Assembly (NCBI GenBank): GCA_050176585.1
Contig: JBFXHX010000006.1
Span: forward strand, 1 to 64,000
Direction: 5' to 3'
DNA: 64,000 nt
DNA from: CAYYWP01 sp050176585
GTDB taxonomy: Bacteria > Desulfobacterota > Binatia > HRBIN30 > CADEER01
Part shown: positions 35,051-43,590 of the stretch, piece by piece
How the letters are laid out: each line of letters starts with the position of its first letter
How positions within the stretch are numbered: the stretch's first letter is position 1
Position numbers and translations under genes: made by a program
Notes under the pieces: model-generated
Database searches by the model: none
Told to the model about the DNA's origin: nothing
Seen by the model: the letters and a program-made list of their open reading frames with translations, nothing else

Positions 35051-35617
35051 TCAGCGCCTGCCGTTTGCCGCCAGGCTCATGAACTCCTGACGCGTCTCCT
35101 GGTGAGTGCGGAACGTCCCGAGCATCGTGCTCGTCACGACGACCGAATTCTGCTTTTCCACGCCGCGCATGCGCATGCAGAGATGCTCGGCGTGCAACAC
35201 CACTCCGACGCCCTGCGGTTCGAGCTCGTCCATGATGGTGCTCGCGATCTGTGCGGTCATGCGCTCCTGCACCTGAAGCCGGCGAGCGTACACTTCCACC
35301 AAGCGCGCCAGCTTGCTGATCCCAACGATTTTACGGGTGGGAATGTACGCCACGTGCGCTTTGCCGAAGAACGGCAGCATGTGGTGCTCGCACAAGGAGA
35401 AAAAATCGAGATCCTTGAGCACGATCATTTCCGAGTAATCCTCGGTGAACAGGGCACCGTTGATCGCGGTCTTCGGATCCTCCTCGTACCCCTTGGTGAG
35501 AAAGCGCAAGGCGCGCGCCACCCGTTCCGGCGTTTTCAGCAAGCCCTCTCGGACGGGATCCTCTCCCAGCTCGGCGAGCATGCCGCGGACGTACTCCGCC
35601 AACCGATCGGTAGTCAT
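35051..35617 (-). CDS. folE: GTP cyclohydrolase I
   Basis: The 188-residue enzyme turns GTP into dihydroneopterin triphosphate for folate (and here possibly queuosine) synthesis. Signatures include LGEDPVREGLLKTPERVARAL near the start, the zinc-site Cys-His in FFSLCEHHMLPFFGKAHVAYIP (near 95-117), SKLARLVEVYARRLQVQERMT and the second Cys in VVLHAEHLCMRMRGV. Length is normal. ATG 35617 is preferred because the preceding 12 codons are not conserved-looking. A queE gene lies at 37947, and both QueE and FolE act in the deazaguanine route. Confidence 0.97.
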   Translation of the reverse strand: MTTDRLAEYVRGMLAELGEDPVREGLLKTPERVARALRFLTKGYEEDPKTAINGALFTEDYSEMIVLKDLDFFSLCEHHMLPFFGKAHVAYIPTRKIVGISKLARLVEVYARRLQVQERMTAQIASTIMDELEPQGVGVVLHAEHLCMRMRGVEKQNSVVVTSTMLGTFRTHQETRQEFMSLAANGRR

Positions 35618-35665
35618 CGCGCCGGATTCTACGCGCCAACTAGGCGCGGGCAAGACGGCGGCGCA

Positions 35666-36715
35666 CTAGCGGCTGCGGCGCTCGACGGCCTTGACCTTCT
35701 GATACTTGCGATAGTCGTAGCCGGTCGCCATGGCCATCAACATCGTCTCCATGCCGCCGTTCTTCTCGCGCCGAAGGATCAGAAGCCGTTCGTAGAAATC
35801 TTGGAAGTCCTTGTTGATTCGCGGGCGCTCGCCCACTGGGTGCATGAAGAAGTCGCGCAGGCGGGTGACGGTGGAGCGGAAGGCCGAGAAGCGCAGCTCG
35901 TTGGGGAAGGCATCCCACTCCGCGAGCGACAGGGTCCGCAAGGTCTCGTAGCCAGCGATCAGTGATTCGAATTTCTTCAACGTGTAATGGCCGTTGGCGA
36001 AACAGAGGGCATTCACGGCCGTGGCCAGGTCGAAGATGAACTTCCCTCGACCGGCAGCCTCGAAGTCGAGAACCGCCACCACCTTTTCGCCCTTGAAGAT
36101 GAGGTTCTCGCCCGCGACCTCGCCGTGGATGATGCCCTTCGGCAGTTTGTTTTCGAGATAATTCTGCAAGTACTCGACTTCTTCATCGAGCGTGCGGACG
36201 ATCTTCTTCAGGTAATGCGGCAGCCGCCCGCGAACCCCGGCGTAGATCTCCGCCACGCGCTCGAAACTGAACCGGGTGTCAGCGCCTTTCTTGTACGCCT
36301 TGGTCACGAGGTGGAGGTCGGCCATAATGCGTCCGACATTCTCCAGCTGGACCAGCTTGAGGTGCTCGGGGCTCACCGGGTGACCGTCGAGGTGTCGGTA
36401 CACCGAGAGCTGCTTGCCCTCCCAATCGCGACAGTACCGGCCGCGCCGATCCGCCAGCAGCGCTGGGCATGGAAACCCGTGCTTGCGGAGGAAAATGACC
36501 AAATCGAGCTCGCGCTTGATCTCGATCTCGCTCTTCAGCTCGTCGACCTTGACGACGAACTTCCCGCGGACAGTCTCGAGAATGTTCGCGTTTCCGGATA
36601 CTTCGACAACCGCGCGAATGCCCAGGACTTTTGGCAGCCCGTAATCGAGGGCGAGCGCGTTGGCGTCCTTCCTGGACAAGGAATGTAACGGTATCACTTC
36701 GAAACTCCGCGGCAT
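35666..36715 (-). CDS. Aminoglycoside-phosphotransferase-fold kinase (HomK/ThrB-like)
   Basis: The 349-residue protein has the APH/choline-kinase fold: an N-lobe with FVVKVDEL (nucleotide Lys), and a C-lobe with GIIHGEVAGENLIF (near residue 192) and AVLDFEAAGRGKFIFDLA (near 212), the metal-binding DFE. The catalytic loop normally reads HGDxxxxN; here it is HGE, so Glu replaces the usual catalytic Asp. The overall pattern resembles bacterial ThrB-type homoserine kinase and related small-molecule kinases. The substrate is not clear. A TTGACA promoter lies just upstream. It ends 48 bases before folE on the same strand. Confidence 0.78.
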   Translation of the reverse strand: MPRSFEVIPLHSLSRKDANALALDYGLPKVLGIRAVVEVSGNANILETVRGKFVVKVDELKSEIEIKRELDLVIFLRKHGFPCPALLADRRGRYCRDWEGKQLSVYRHLDGHPVSPEHLKLVQLENVGRIMADLHLVTKAYKKGADTRFSFERVAEIYAGVRGRLPHYLKKIVRTLDEEVEYLQNYLENKLPKGIIHGEVAGENLIFKGEKVVAVLDFEAAGRGKFIFDLATAVNALCFANGHYTLKKFESLIAGYETLRTLSLAEWDAFPNELRFSAFRSTVTRLRDFFMHPVGERPRINKDFQDFYERLLILRREKNGGMETMLMAMATGYDYRKYQKVKAVERRSR

Positions 36716-36764
36716 CCCCCCCTAAGGTTTGCCGCGCACCAGCATTTTATAACGAGATAACTGC

Positions 36765-36794
36765 TGGATACATCATCCGTGCCAACGCTGTCAA
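36765..36794 (-). promoter_or_regulatory. Promoter upstream of the APH-fold kinase
   Basis: On the minus strand TTGACA (36789-36794), an 18-base spacer and TATCCA (36765-36770) lie 50 bases ahead of the start codon. The leader then carries CCAGCA...TGCTGG around GTTATAAAA. The gap between isocitrate dehydrogenase and the kinase (36716-36888) holds no other feature. Confidence 0.45.
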
Positions 36795-36888
36795 CGAGAT
36801 TCTCCTGCACACCGTATTTCGTGATCAAGCCCAAAACAGTCGGCAAGTTCGTCACTTACCCCGCGTCGCAGGCGGGCTGTAAGCCTGT

Positions 36889-37950
36889 CTACGAGCTGAG
36901 TCGAACTGGCGAAATAGCCGCTGAATTGCTGTTCAGTTGTTGCAGCGCCCGGCAGATCGCTTCCGCCATGTCTGTCGTCGACGCATTCCCACCCAGATCG
37001 CGGGTCAGGCATTGGCCTTCCCGAATCACCGCTTCGAGCGCGGTGCGTACGCGCCGTGCGGCCGCCTGCTCGCCCAGGTGGTCCAGCATCATCGCGGCGG
37101 ACAGCGTAGCCGCTATTGGGTTCGCGACATTCTTCCCGGCGATATCGGGTGCGGTGCCGTGTACCGCCTCGAAAATCGCCACCTTGTTGCCGAGATTAGC
37201 GCCGGGCACGACGCCCAGACCACCGACCAGCCCCGCGCACAGGTCGGACACAATGTCGCCGTACAAGTTCTCAAGCAACAGCACGTCGAACTCGCCCGGG
37301 CGTAGCACGAGCTGCATACAGGCATTGTCGACGATCATTTCATCGTACCGGATGCTGGGGTATCGCTTCGCGACCTGCCGGGCACATGAAAGGAACAGCC
37401 CATCCGCCAGCTTCATGATGTTGGCCTTGTGGATGGCTGTGATGCGGCGACGGCCGCACTTGATCGCGTGTTCGAAGGCGAACCGGGCGATCCGCCGCGA
37501 GGCTCGCGCGGTGATGACCTTTACGGCCTCGACTACACCCGGTGCGATCTGGTGCTCGATGCCGGCGTACACGTCCTCGGTGTTCTCGCGAATCACGATG
37601 AGGTCGACACCGCTGAAAGCGGCTTTGACACCGCTCAGATTCTTTACCGGCCGCAAATTAGCGTACAGGTCGAACCTCTTGCGCAGCGCGACGTTCACAC
37701 TGCGGAAGCCCTTCCCGACTTGGGTCTCGAGCGGACCCTTCAGAGCAACCCGATTGCGGCGGATCGAACGTATCAACGGCTCGGGTATCGGATCGCCAAA
37801 TTTCTGCACCGCTGCCAAGCCGGCGACCTGCGGGTCCCATGCGATGGGCACTCCGGTGGCCTCGACCACCCGAGTGGCGGCGCCGATCACCTCCGGTCCG
37901 ACGCCGTCACCTGGGATCAGCGTAACGCGGTGGGGTTTGCTCGCACTCAC
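36889..37950 (-). CDS. NAD-type isocitrate/isopropylmalate dehydrogenase family enzyme, probable isocitrate dehydrogenase
   Basis: The 353-residue enzyme belongs to the beta-decarboxylating dehydrogenase family: VTLIPGDGVGPEV at the start, ALKGPLETQVGKGFRSVN with the serine/arginine substrate site, RENTEDVYAGIEH (near residue 120), the catalytic Lys in ITAIHKANIMK, EMIVDNACMQLV and DVLLLENLYGDIVSDL, and the cofactor loop VHGTAPDIAGKN (near 285). The substrate-loop sequence fits NAD-dependent isocitrate dehydrogenase better than LeuB; homoisocitrate dehydrogenase is an alternative. The GTG start at 37950 overlaps the queE TGA (GTGA), so the two are translationally coupled. Confidence 0.85.
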   Translation of the reverse strand: MSASKPHRVTLIPGDGVGPEVIGAATRVVEATGVPIAWDPQVAGLAAVQKFGDPIPEPLIRSIRRNRVALKGPLETQVGKGFRSVNVALRKRFDLYANLRPVKNLSGVKAAFSGVDLIVIRENTEDVYAGIEHQIAPGVVEAVKVITARASRRIARFAFEHAIKCGRRRITAIHKANIMKLADGLFLSCARQVAKRYPSIRYDEMIVDNACMQLVLRPGEFDVLLLENLYGDIVSDLCAGLVGGLGVVPGANLGNKVAIFEAVHGTAPDIAGKNVANPIAATLSAAMMLDHLGEQAAARRVRTALEAVIREGQCLTRDLGGNASTTDMAEAICRALQQLNSNSAAISPVRLSS

Positions 37951-38681
37951 AGTATGGCGAGCATCTTGTGGGTCTGCGGCACGACCCGGACATCCTGCAC
38001 GCACCGCCGCGCGGTGATGAAAAACTCATTCAAAGCGCTGGCGGTGATCCCGACCTGGCCATCGGCTGCCGTAATCGGCTGTAAGAATAATGGCGCTTCG
38101 GGCGCTGTGCCGCGCACCAGGCTGGCGGCCCGACTCACATCGGCCATGGCCGTGCCCGCATCCACGAGCACCTTGACGTACGCTTTTCCGCGCACCTGGC
38201 GAAGAAACTGCTCGTGTTGATCCCAGAATGCCCGTTCGCCCGAGTTCGACGGCAGCTTGATGTCCATGCTGACCACGTCGACATGGGGCAAAACCGCCGC
38301 GAGCGACTGCGGGAGCATGCCGTTGGTCTCCAGCAGCCGCGGGTGCGGTAGGCGCTCGTCCGCCAACAGCTCAGCAAGAAAACCAGGCTGGGTCAGCGGC
38401 TCGCCGCCGGTGATTGCCATGCCGTCAACGGCATCGCCATCCAGCACCGACAGGGCCTGGGCGAGGGCAGTATCCGGGGTCACCGGATTCGCCTCGGTCC
38501 GGAACGCGCCAGCGGGCCCGAATACCCGATACGTGGGGGTGTGCTGCAGGCTGTCGGGAGTGTCGCAGTACGTACAGCGCAGGTTGCAACCGGCGAGTCG
38601 CACGAACAGCTGGCGACGGCCGACGTGCGCGCCCTCTCCCTGAAACGAGACGAATATCTCCGAGAGATAGCCGCGGGTCAC
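37947..38681 (-). CDS. queE: 7-carboxy-7-deazaguanine synthase
   Basis: The 244-residue radical-SAM enzyme converts 6-carboxytetrahydropterin to 7-carboxy-7-deazaguanine for queuosine. It shows the N-terminal SEIFVSFQGEGAHVGR, the cluster motif CNLRCTYC (CxxxCxxC, near residues 32-39), the SAM-binding MAITGGEPL (near 88), LETNGMLP and VVSMDIKLPS. The size is typical of the class. The start is GTG 38681, directly behind a GGGCTG/CAGCCC hairpin. It lies downstream of the dksA-like gene and is coupled to the isocitrate dehydrogenase gene. No other que gene besides folE is seen. Confidence 0.93.
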   Translation of the reverse strand: MTRGYLSEIFVSFQGEGAHVGRRQLFVRLAGCNLRCTYCDTPDSLQHTPTYRVFGPAGAFRTEANPVTPDTALAQALSVLDGDAVDGMAITGGEPLTQPGFLAELLADERLPHPRLLETNGMLPQSLAAVLPHVDVVSMDIKLPSNSGERAFWDQHEQFLRQVRGKAYVKVLVDAGTAMADVSRAASLVRGTAPEAPLFLQPITAADGQVGITASALNEFFITARRCVQDVRVVPQTHKMLAIL

Positions 38682-38686
38682 CGGTT

Positions 38687-38725
38687 GGGCTGTACCACAG
38701 CCCTATCCGGGGGTGGAACCCACCC
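38687..38725 (-). promoter_or_regulatory. Two small hairpins ahead of queE
   Basis: GGGCTG-5-CAGCCC (38687-38703) and GGGTG-5-CACCC (38711-38725) lie immediately upstream of the GTG start. The first covers the ribosome-binding region and could limit translation. A preQ1 aptamer was considered but its conserved features were not seen. Confidence 0.3.
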
Positions 38726-38841
38726 TGCGCCTCGGACGGGCAAACGCGACAAAGCCGCGCCGTGCCGGCACACGCAGACCCGCTCCATCTTTACCGACTT
38801 TACCGAGGAGCACGCGATTTCTCGGCGTCGCCGGGGTGAGC

Positions 38842-38873
38842 CCGCAGGGACGCAGCACGGCCGCGCCCTGCGG
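38842..38873 (-). terminator. Hairpin after the dksA-like gene
   Basis: A perfect 8-bp stem CCGCAGGG/CCCTGCGG with a 16-base loop begins 4 bases beyond the stop. No T-run follows, so factor-dependent or weak termination is likely. The rest of 38682-38841 has no other feature. Confidence 0.4.
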
Positions 38874-38877
38874 TGCC

Positions 38878-39303
38878 TCAAGTGTTCTCTTCGTCGACGT
38901 CAGCGGTCGCGAGCCGCCGATAAGCCCGCTCGTCGTCGAATCGGCGCTGCTGCTTCGCTTCCTTCTCGCGCTCAGCCTGGCAGCTCACGCACAATCGGCT
39001 GAAAGGCATTGCTTCGAGCCGGCCGGGGGCGATCTCCGACTCGCAGCTTTCGCAAATTCCGTAGGTGCCCTCTTCGATCCGCTCCAGCGCTTCTTCGATC
39101 GCCTGCAATTTCTCGCGCTCGCGGTCGCTCAGGATGAAGTTGATCTCGCGGTCGCGCTCCTCGCTGGCCAAGTCGTAGGTGTCCATGCCTTCGTCTTTGG
39201 CGCCCTCTCGACCATGCTTGAGGTCCTCGTGGATTTCCCGAAGCACTTGTCGCTTCATGTCGAGGAGCAGTTGCTTTGCGTTCTTGAGAATTGTCTTTCG
39301 CAT
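38878..39303 (-). CDS. DksA/TraR-family zinc-finger regulator
   Basis: The 141-residue protein has a helical N-terminal coiled-coil (about 1-75, with many Glu/Lys/Arg) and a C-terminal four-cysteine zinc finger, CESCESEIAPGRLEAMP followed by CVSC (about residues 84-108), typical of DksA. Such proteins reach into the RNA polymerase secondary channel, usually with ppGpp. The Asp pair at the coiled-coil tip of E. coli DksA (DxxDxA) is represented by YDLASEERDRE, so function is plausible but not certain. A strong promoter is present upstream and GGAG lies before ATG 39303. Confidence 0.88.
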   Translation of the reverse strand: MRKTILKNAKQLLLDMKRQVLREIHEDLKHGREGAKDEGMDTYDLASEERDREINFILSDREREKLQAIEEALERIEEGTYGICESCESEIAPGRLEAMPFSRLCVSCQAEREKEAKQQRRFDDERAYRRLATADVDEENT

Positions 39304-39332
39304 TGGCTCCTTCCCGTTTACGCGGGGGCCGC

Positions 39333-39361
39333 AGCTTAGACATGACCTGTAGTACTGTCAA
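39333..39361 (-). promoter_or_regulatory. Promoter of the dksA-like gene
   Basis: On the minus strand TTGACA (39356-39361), a 17-base spacer and TAAGCT (39333-39338) place the start about 25-30 bases ahead of the coding start, with AAGGAG in between. The remaining divergent spacer to 39496 shows no other motif. Confidence 0.55.
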
Positions 39362-39508
39362 TGATGCACCTCCGGCGGGAACGGTGAAAAGAAAGCCTTG
39401 CGCAATAATTCATCGCGCAGTATTACCTTTTGCGGGGGGCGTCCCTGATTGGGGAGGGGGTGATTCACGGCGGTGGACTCAGGGCGGTAGCCCGCCTTGA
39501 AACCGCTG

Positions 39509-39973
39509 ATGAATCGCCAGTCGAAGCACTACAAGGCCCGTGCGGCAGTCGCCGCCAAGCTCGCATCCATGGGACTGAGCGTTGAGGATGTGCCGCGCGC
39601 CAAGGGCTACGACCTGCTCGTAAATCGCGAGATTCGCGTGGCTTTGCGAGTCGCCTTTCCAGGCCGTTACGTCCACACGGTGACGGTTGGCGGCAAGCGC
39701 TACACCTATAACTACAAGAGCTGGAGCTTCAACTTTCACCGTCACGGGCGCTGGGATCGCAATTACTGCGACGTGTTCGTCTGCATCGCCAAGCGGCGCG
39801 GCGGCACAGACGAGGTCTTCATCATTCCAGCCCGCGCGGTGTCCGGACCCACGTTCAGCCTTCACGGCGCGGGCGAGAAAGCCTATCGCGGCCGATACGC
39901 TCCGTACCGCGACTCGTGGAACGTCTTCGAGTCCGCGAGCCGGCCGGAGCAACCGGAGCCAGCCGTAGCTTGA
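39509..39973 (+). CDS. Hypothetical protein, possibly a degenerate PD-(D/E)XK-fold relative
   Basis: The 154-residue product (ATG 39509; a TTG at 39497 would add four residues) is soluble and basic, with an Arg/Lys-rich start, a central beta-rich part containing YDLLVNREIRVALRVAF, the unusual YTYNYKSWSFNFHRHGRWDRNY and DEVFIIPARAV. The order Asp...beta strand...DVFVCIAK...FIIP resembles small restriction-endonuclease-like proteins, but the ExK catalytic pair is absent. Codon use fits a real gene. It lies alone between divergent dksA-like and convergent yajQ genes. I do not assign a function. Confidence 0.55.
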   Translation: MNRQSKHYKARAAVAAKLASMGLSVEDVPRAKGYDLLVNREIRVALRVAFPGRYVHTVTVGGKRYTYNYKSWSFNFHRHGRWDRNYCDVFVCIAKRRGGTDEVFIIPARAVSGPTFSLHGAGEKAYRGRYAPYRDSWNVFESASRPEQPEPAVA

Positions 39974-40139
39974 TATCGCGACGCCCGCGAGGAGTCGGAG
40001 TCCGCGAGTTCCGCCGTCGGCCGGCGGTCGACCGCAACAGCTGACGCGAACTCCGGCGTTGGATGAAGCGCGGGCATCGACACGACGCCCCAGCGCGTAC
40101 GCGGGGCGCGCATGGAGCGGCCTCTGTGCCGGGCAGCGG

Positions 40140-40625
40140 TCAGTCGCGGAAGTTGATGAACTGCAGCGGGAGGTCCAGATCGCGTTCGCGCAGCAGCCGG
40201 ATAACGTGTTGCAGATCGTCCCGGTGTTTGCCGCTGACGCGGACCTGATCGGCCTGGATTTGCGCTTGCACCTTCAGCTTGGCGTCTTTGATCGCCTTGA
40301 CGATCTCGCGCGCCTTGTCGCTGGCGATGCCCTGCTGGACGGTGATGGTCTGTTTTGCGCGGCCGCCCCCGGCGGGCTCTATGGCGCCATAGACGAAGGA
40401 CTTGAGTGCAATCTGCCGCTTGGCCGCTTTTCCCTGGAATACCTCCACCGCGGCCCGGACCTTGAACTCGTCGCTGGAGTTGATGCGTATCTCGGTCTTG
40501 TCCAGCGTGACCTCGGTGCGGGTGTCCTTGAAGTCGTAGCGCTGCGCGACTTCTTTCCGCGTCTGATTGACCGCGTTGTCGACCTCTTGCAGGTCCACCT
40601 GTGAAACGACGTCGAACGACGGCAT
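40140..40625 (-). CDS. YajQ family protein (cyclic-di-GMP/nucleotide-binding)
   Basis: The 161-residue protein matches the YajQ family end to end: MPSFDVVSQVDLQEVDNAVNQ, RYDFKDTRTEVTLDK, the two ferredoxin-like halves with SDEFKVRAAVEVFQGK, and the C-terminal KLKVQAQIQADQVRVSGKHRDDLQ. Members bind c-di-GMP in Xanthomonas and were also called RNA-binding; the role here is unknown. It is the last of the rnj-ftsK-lolA-yajQ run on the minus strand, 20 bases after lolA. The 166 bases downstream (39974-40139) show no gene. Confidence 0.95.
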   Translation of the reverse strand: MPSFDVVSQVDLQEVDNAVNQTRKEVAQRYDFKDTRTEVTLDKTEIRINSSDEFKVRAAVEVFQGKAAKRQIALKSFVYGAIEPAGGGRAKQTITVQQGIASDKAREIVKAIKDAKLKVQAQIQADQVRVSGKHRDDLQHVIRLLRERDLDLPLQFINFRD

Positions 40626-40645
40626 AGCGGCCTCAGTAGCAGCGG

Positions 40646-41305
40646 TCAGTTTCCTATCGGCGCTTCGACCACGTCGACGCCCGGCGGGACCTCGAACCGA
40701 AATGCCTCGTCGGCTGGGTCGACGTTGCGCCGCATTCCGGAAAATCGCAAGCGCGTGACGTTGCCCATCGGATCGGTCACCTCCGCTCCTACGATGTCGT
40801 AAGAGGCGGGGTCGACGGTCAAACGCAGCGTCCCCAGGTCGTCGGCGCCGCTGCGCGGTCGCAGCGTCAAGTGCTGCCCGTCGGCATCGGCGCCCTCCAC
40901 GGTGATGTCGAAGTCATCGCGGAGCCGTCCGACCCCGGTGAGAAATGAAATCGGGGTCGTGGATCGAAAGGCGCCTCGGAACGGCGCTTTGAGCACCTGG
41001 CGTTCCTCGGGTTCGTAGAACCAGAGCGTGGTGCCGTCGGCGACGATCACCTGGTTCATTCCCTCGCTGAGAGTCCACCGCATCTTTCCAGGCTTTTCGA
41101 ATACCAGCGTGCCGTTGGCGACCATCGTCTTCCCGGCGCTCGCGATCGAGAGCTCTTGCCGCACGTCGGCGGTGAAATCGCGGGTCGCGTCGTAGCGGGC
41201 TTGCACCTTATCGATGACGTGGTCGGCCGCATTCGCGGCGCCACCAAAAAGACTGGCCCAGACCGCAAGCCACGTGCAAAGCGCTACGCGCCACATCGAA
41301 AACAT
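40646..41305 (-). CDS. lolA: Outer-membrane lipoprotein carrier protein
   Basis: The 219-residue periplasmic chaperone carries lipoproteins from LolCDE to the outer membrane. It has a signal peptide (about 1-25, MFSMWRVALCTWLAVWASLF then ANAAD), and the LolA pattern: TADVRQELSIASAGKTMVANGTLVFEKPGKMRWTL-like strand region with TLWFYEP, a typical open beta-barrel. ATG 41305 gives the signal peptide and a 22-base gap after ftsK; an upstream start would overlap ftsK and lose the signal. It supports an LPS-bearing, outer-membrane cell, with lpxC at the window end. Confidence 0.9.
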   Translation of the reverse strand: MFSMWRVALCTWLAVWASLFGGAANAADHVIDKVQARYDATRDFTADVRQELSIASAGKTMVANGTLVFEKPGKMRWTLSEGMNQVIVADGTTLWFYEPEERQVLKAPFRGAFRSTTPISFLTGVGRLRDDFDITVEGADADGQHLTLRPRSGADDLGTLRLTVDPASYDIVGAEVTDPMGNVTRLRFSGMRRNVDPADEAFRFEVPPGVDVVEAPIGN

Positions 41306-41327
41306 CGTCGCGAGACAATCCGCGCTG

Positions 41328-43589
41328 TTAGCGGTCGGGGGCCGGCGGGGCCAAGACCTCGCGCGGCCGGCCACCTTCGCTGGCCGAGATCACACCGTCG
41401 CGCTCCATGCGTTCGATCATACGCGCCGCGCGGTTGTAGCCAACCCGCAGGCGGCGTTGCACCCAGGAAATCGATGCCTGCCGGCTGCTGGTCACGAGCT
41501 GGACCGCCTGATCGTAGAGCTCGTCGCTCAGCTCGTCCTCCGCTCCCGGCTCATCTTCGTCTTCGGGCGCTTCCAGCAAGTCGAACGCGTACTGCGGTTT
41601 TCCCTGCTTCTTGATGAACGCGACCAGCCGGTGGATTTCTTCTTCGGTCACGAGCGGGCCGTGTAGGCGCTGCAGCCGCGCGCTCCCTGGCGGGAGATAC
41701 AGCATGTCGCCGCGCCCGAGCAGCCGCTCGGCTCCGATGTGATCCAAAATGGTCCGCGAGTCCACTCGCGCGGTGACCTGAAAGGAAATGCGAGCGGGAA
41801 AGTTCGCCTTGATCAGTCCGGTGATGACGTCCACCGAAGGGCGCTGCGTGGCGACGATCAGGTGGATTCCGGCGGCGCGCGCCTTTTGGGCCAGTCGGGT
41901 GATCGGCTCTTCGACCTTACGCCCCATGGTCATGATCAGGTCGGCCAGCTCGTCGACGATCACCACCACCTTCGGCAGCCGCTCGGGGAGTGCAGCGGGG
42001 GTGACGACCTCTTCGTCGTCGGCCGCGTTCTCGACCGCCTCGCGGAGCTCGATCACCTTGCCCGGCGGCTCCTCGGCGCGCTCTTGATCGACCATGCGGT
42101 TGTACCCGTCGATGTTGCGCACGCCGTGGCGCTTCATCGTCCGGTACCGCTCTTCCATCAGCTCGACGATGTTGTTCAGCACGTACACCGCCTGTTTCGG
42201 ATCGGTGACCACCGGCACCAGCAGGTGCGGGATGTCCTCGTAGACAGACAGCTCGAGCATCTTCAGGTCGATCATCACGAACCGCACTTCACGCGGCGGC
42301 GCCTTGTAGAGGATGCTCATGATCATCGCATTGATGGCCACCGACTTTCCGCTGCCGGTGGCGCCGGCGATCATCAGGTGGGGCATCTTGGCCAGGTCGC
42401 CGATCACGCTCTGTCCGGCCGTGTCCTTGCCCAGCGCCACCGCGAGGACGGAGGACGAGTGCTGGAAGTCGTCGGCCTCGACCAGCTCGCGCAACACCAC
42501 TTCGTCGCGCTTCGGGTTCGCGACCTCGATGCCCACCACGGCTTTGCCGGGCACCGGCGCGAGGATGCGCACGCCCGGCACGCGGAGCGCCATCGCGAGG
42601 TCGTCGCCGAGGCTGACGATCCGGTTCACCTTCACCCCCGGGGCGGGCTCGATGTCGAAGGTCGTGATCACCGGGCCAGGACGCACTTCGACGACCTTCC
42701 CGGCAATGCCGAAATCCCCCAACTTCGCCTCGAGGATCTGCGAGCTCCGCCGCAGCGCCTCTTCGTCGATCTGACCGCCCTCGCTGCTCGGCGCGTGCAG
42801 CAGGCGGAGCGGTGGCGGCTGGTAGCGATCGTCGCCGAAGGGCAGCTCCGCTTGCACGACCCGTCGCTTGGCGGCGGGCGCCGGCTGGGATGGACGATCG
42901 AGCACGATGATGGGCGCCGCCGCATCGCTGCTCGGTTCCCGCTTGACGTTGGCTTTCGCCGCGCGCAGCAAGCGCGGTGCGGCGGGCTCGGTGCGTTCGG
43001 CGGGTGCTGGCGGGCGGCGGAGGGGGCTCAGCACGTTGCGGGCGGCGGTGTGCACCAGGCCCTTGAGCGACATCCGCGTGGCGACGACGAACGCGAGCAC
43101 CGCCACGCCGGCGACGATGATGAAGGACCCACCCGCCCCGAACGGCTCCGCCAGCAAAGCGGCGAGAAAACCGCCGACCCAGCCGCCCGACAGGCTCACC
43201 GGTCGAGCGGGGGGCGGGGGCAGCGCAATGCCCAACAGAATGGCGCAACAGAGTACGAACACCAGCGCCGCCGCGGCGCGCGGCAGCGAAGCGGCGGCCG
43301 CGGCGTGGCGAAAGAGCAAGACGCTCAGCAAGGCGAGCGTGAGAGGCAGCAAGTACGCCGCATGGCCGAGCGCCTGTACGATCAGATCGGCCAGGCCGTA
43401 CCCCACGCGCCCGGCGATGTTCCAATCCGGCAGGTCGTTTTGATACGCGAAGAAGCTAAGCAACAGGAACCCGGCGGCGGCGAGCGCGACGATCGCGGCC
43501 ACTTCGTCCAGCAATCCCGCTTCGTTCCGCTCTTCGTCCTTTCCTTTGGCGCCGACGGTTGCCGTCGTTTCGCTGCGAGCTCGCGCCAC
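41328..43589 (-). CDS. ftsK: DNA translocase FtsK
   Basis: The 753-residue division protein pumps chromosomal DNA at the septum. Four N-terminal membrane segments (about residues 30-175), a short Pro-rich linker (about 185-250) and the RecA-like motor follow: alpha/beta motor with Walker A GATGSGKSVAIN (near 408), the DEx Walker B VVIVDELADLIM (near 545) and VIVATQRPSVDVITG. A C-terminal winged-helix gamma domain (about 680-745, ASISWVQRRLRVGYNRAARMIERM) reads KOPS-like sites. It is shorter than E. coli FtsK because the linker is short, as in SpoIIIE-like forms. The start is 1 base after the RNase J stop. Confidence 0.97.
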   Translation of the reverse strand: MARARSETTATVGAKGKDEERNEAGLLDEVAAIVALAAAGFLLLSFFAYQNDLPDWNIAGRVGYGLADLIVQALGHAAYLLPLTLALLSVLLFRHAAAAASLPRAAAALVFVLCCAILLGIALPPPPARPVSLSGGWVGGFLAALLAEPFGAGGSFIIVAGVAVLAFVVATRMSLKGLVHTAARNVLSPLRRPPAPAERTEPAAPRLLRAAKANVKREPSSDAAAPIIVLDRPSQPAPAAKRRVVQAELPFGDDRYQPPPLRLLHAPSSEGGQIDEEALRRSSQILEAKLGDFGIAGKVVEVRPGPVITTFDIEPAPGVKVNRIVSLGDDLAMALRVPGVRILAPVPGKAVVGIEVANPKRDEVVLRELVEADDFQHSSSVLAVALGKDTAGQSVIGDLAKMPHLMIAGATGSGKSVAINAMIMSILYKAPPREVRFVMIDLKMLELSVYEDIPHLLVPVVTDPKQAVYVLNNIVELMEERYRTMKRHGVRNIDGYNRMVDQERAEEPPGKVIELREAVENAADDEEVVTPAALPERLPKVVVIVDELADLIMTMGRKVEEPITRLAQKARAAGIHLIVATQRPSVDVITGLIKANFPARISFQVTARVDSRTILDHIGAERLLGRGDMLYLPPGSARLQRLHGPLVTEEEIHRLVAFIKKQGKPQYAFDLLEAPEDEDEPGAEDELSDELYDQAVQLVTSSRQASISWVQRRLRVGYNRAARMIERMERDGVISASEGGRPREVLAPPAPDR

Positions 43590-43590
43590 C

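Noticed and set aside
38687..38725. preQ1 riboswitch before queE
   Set aside because: Only two short hairpins are present; the aptamer's conserved C-rich loop and A-rich tail are missing.
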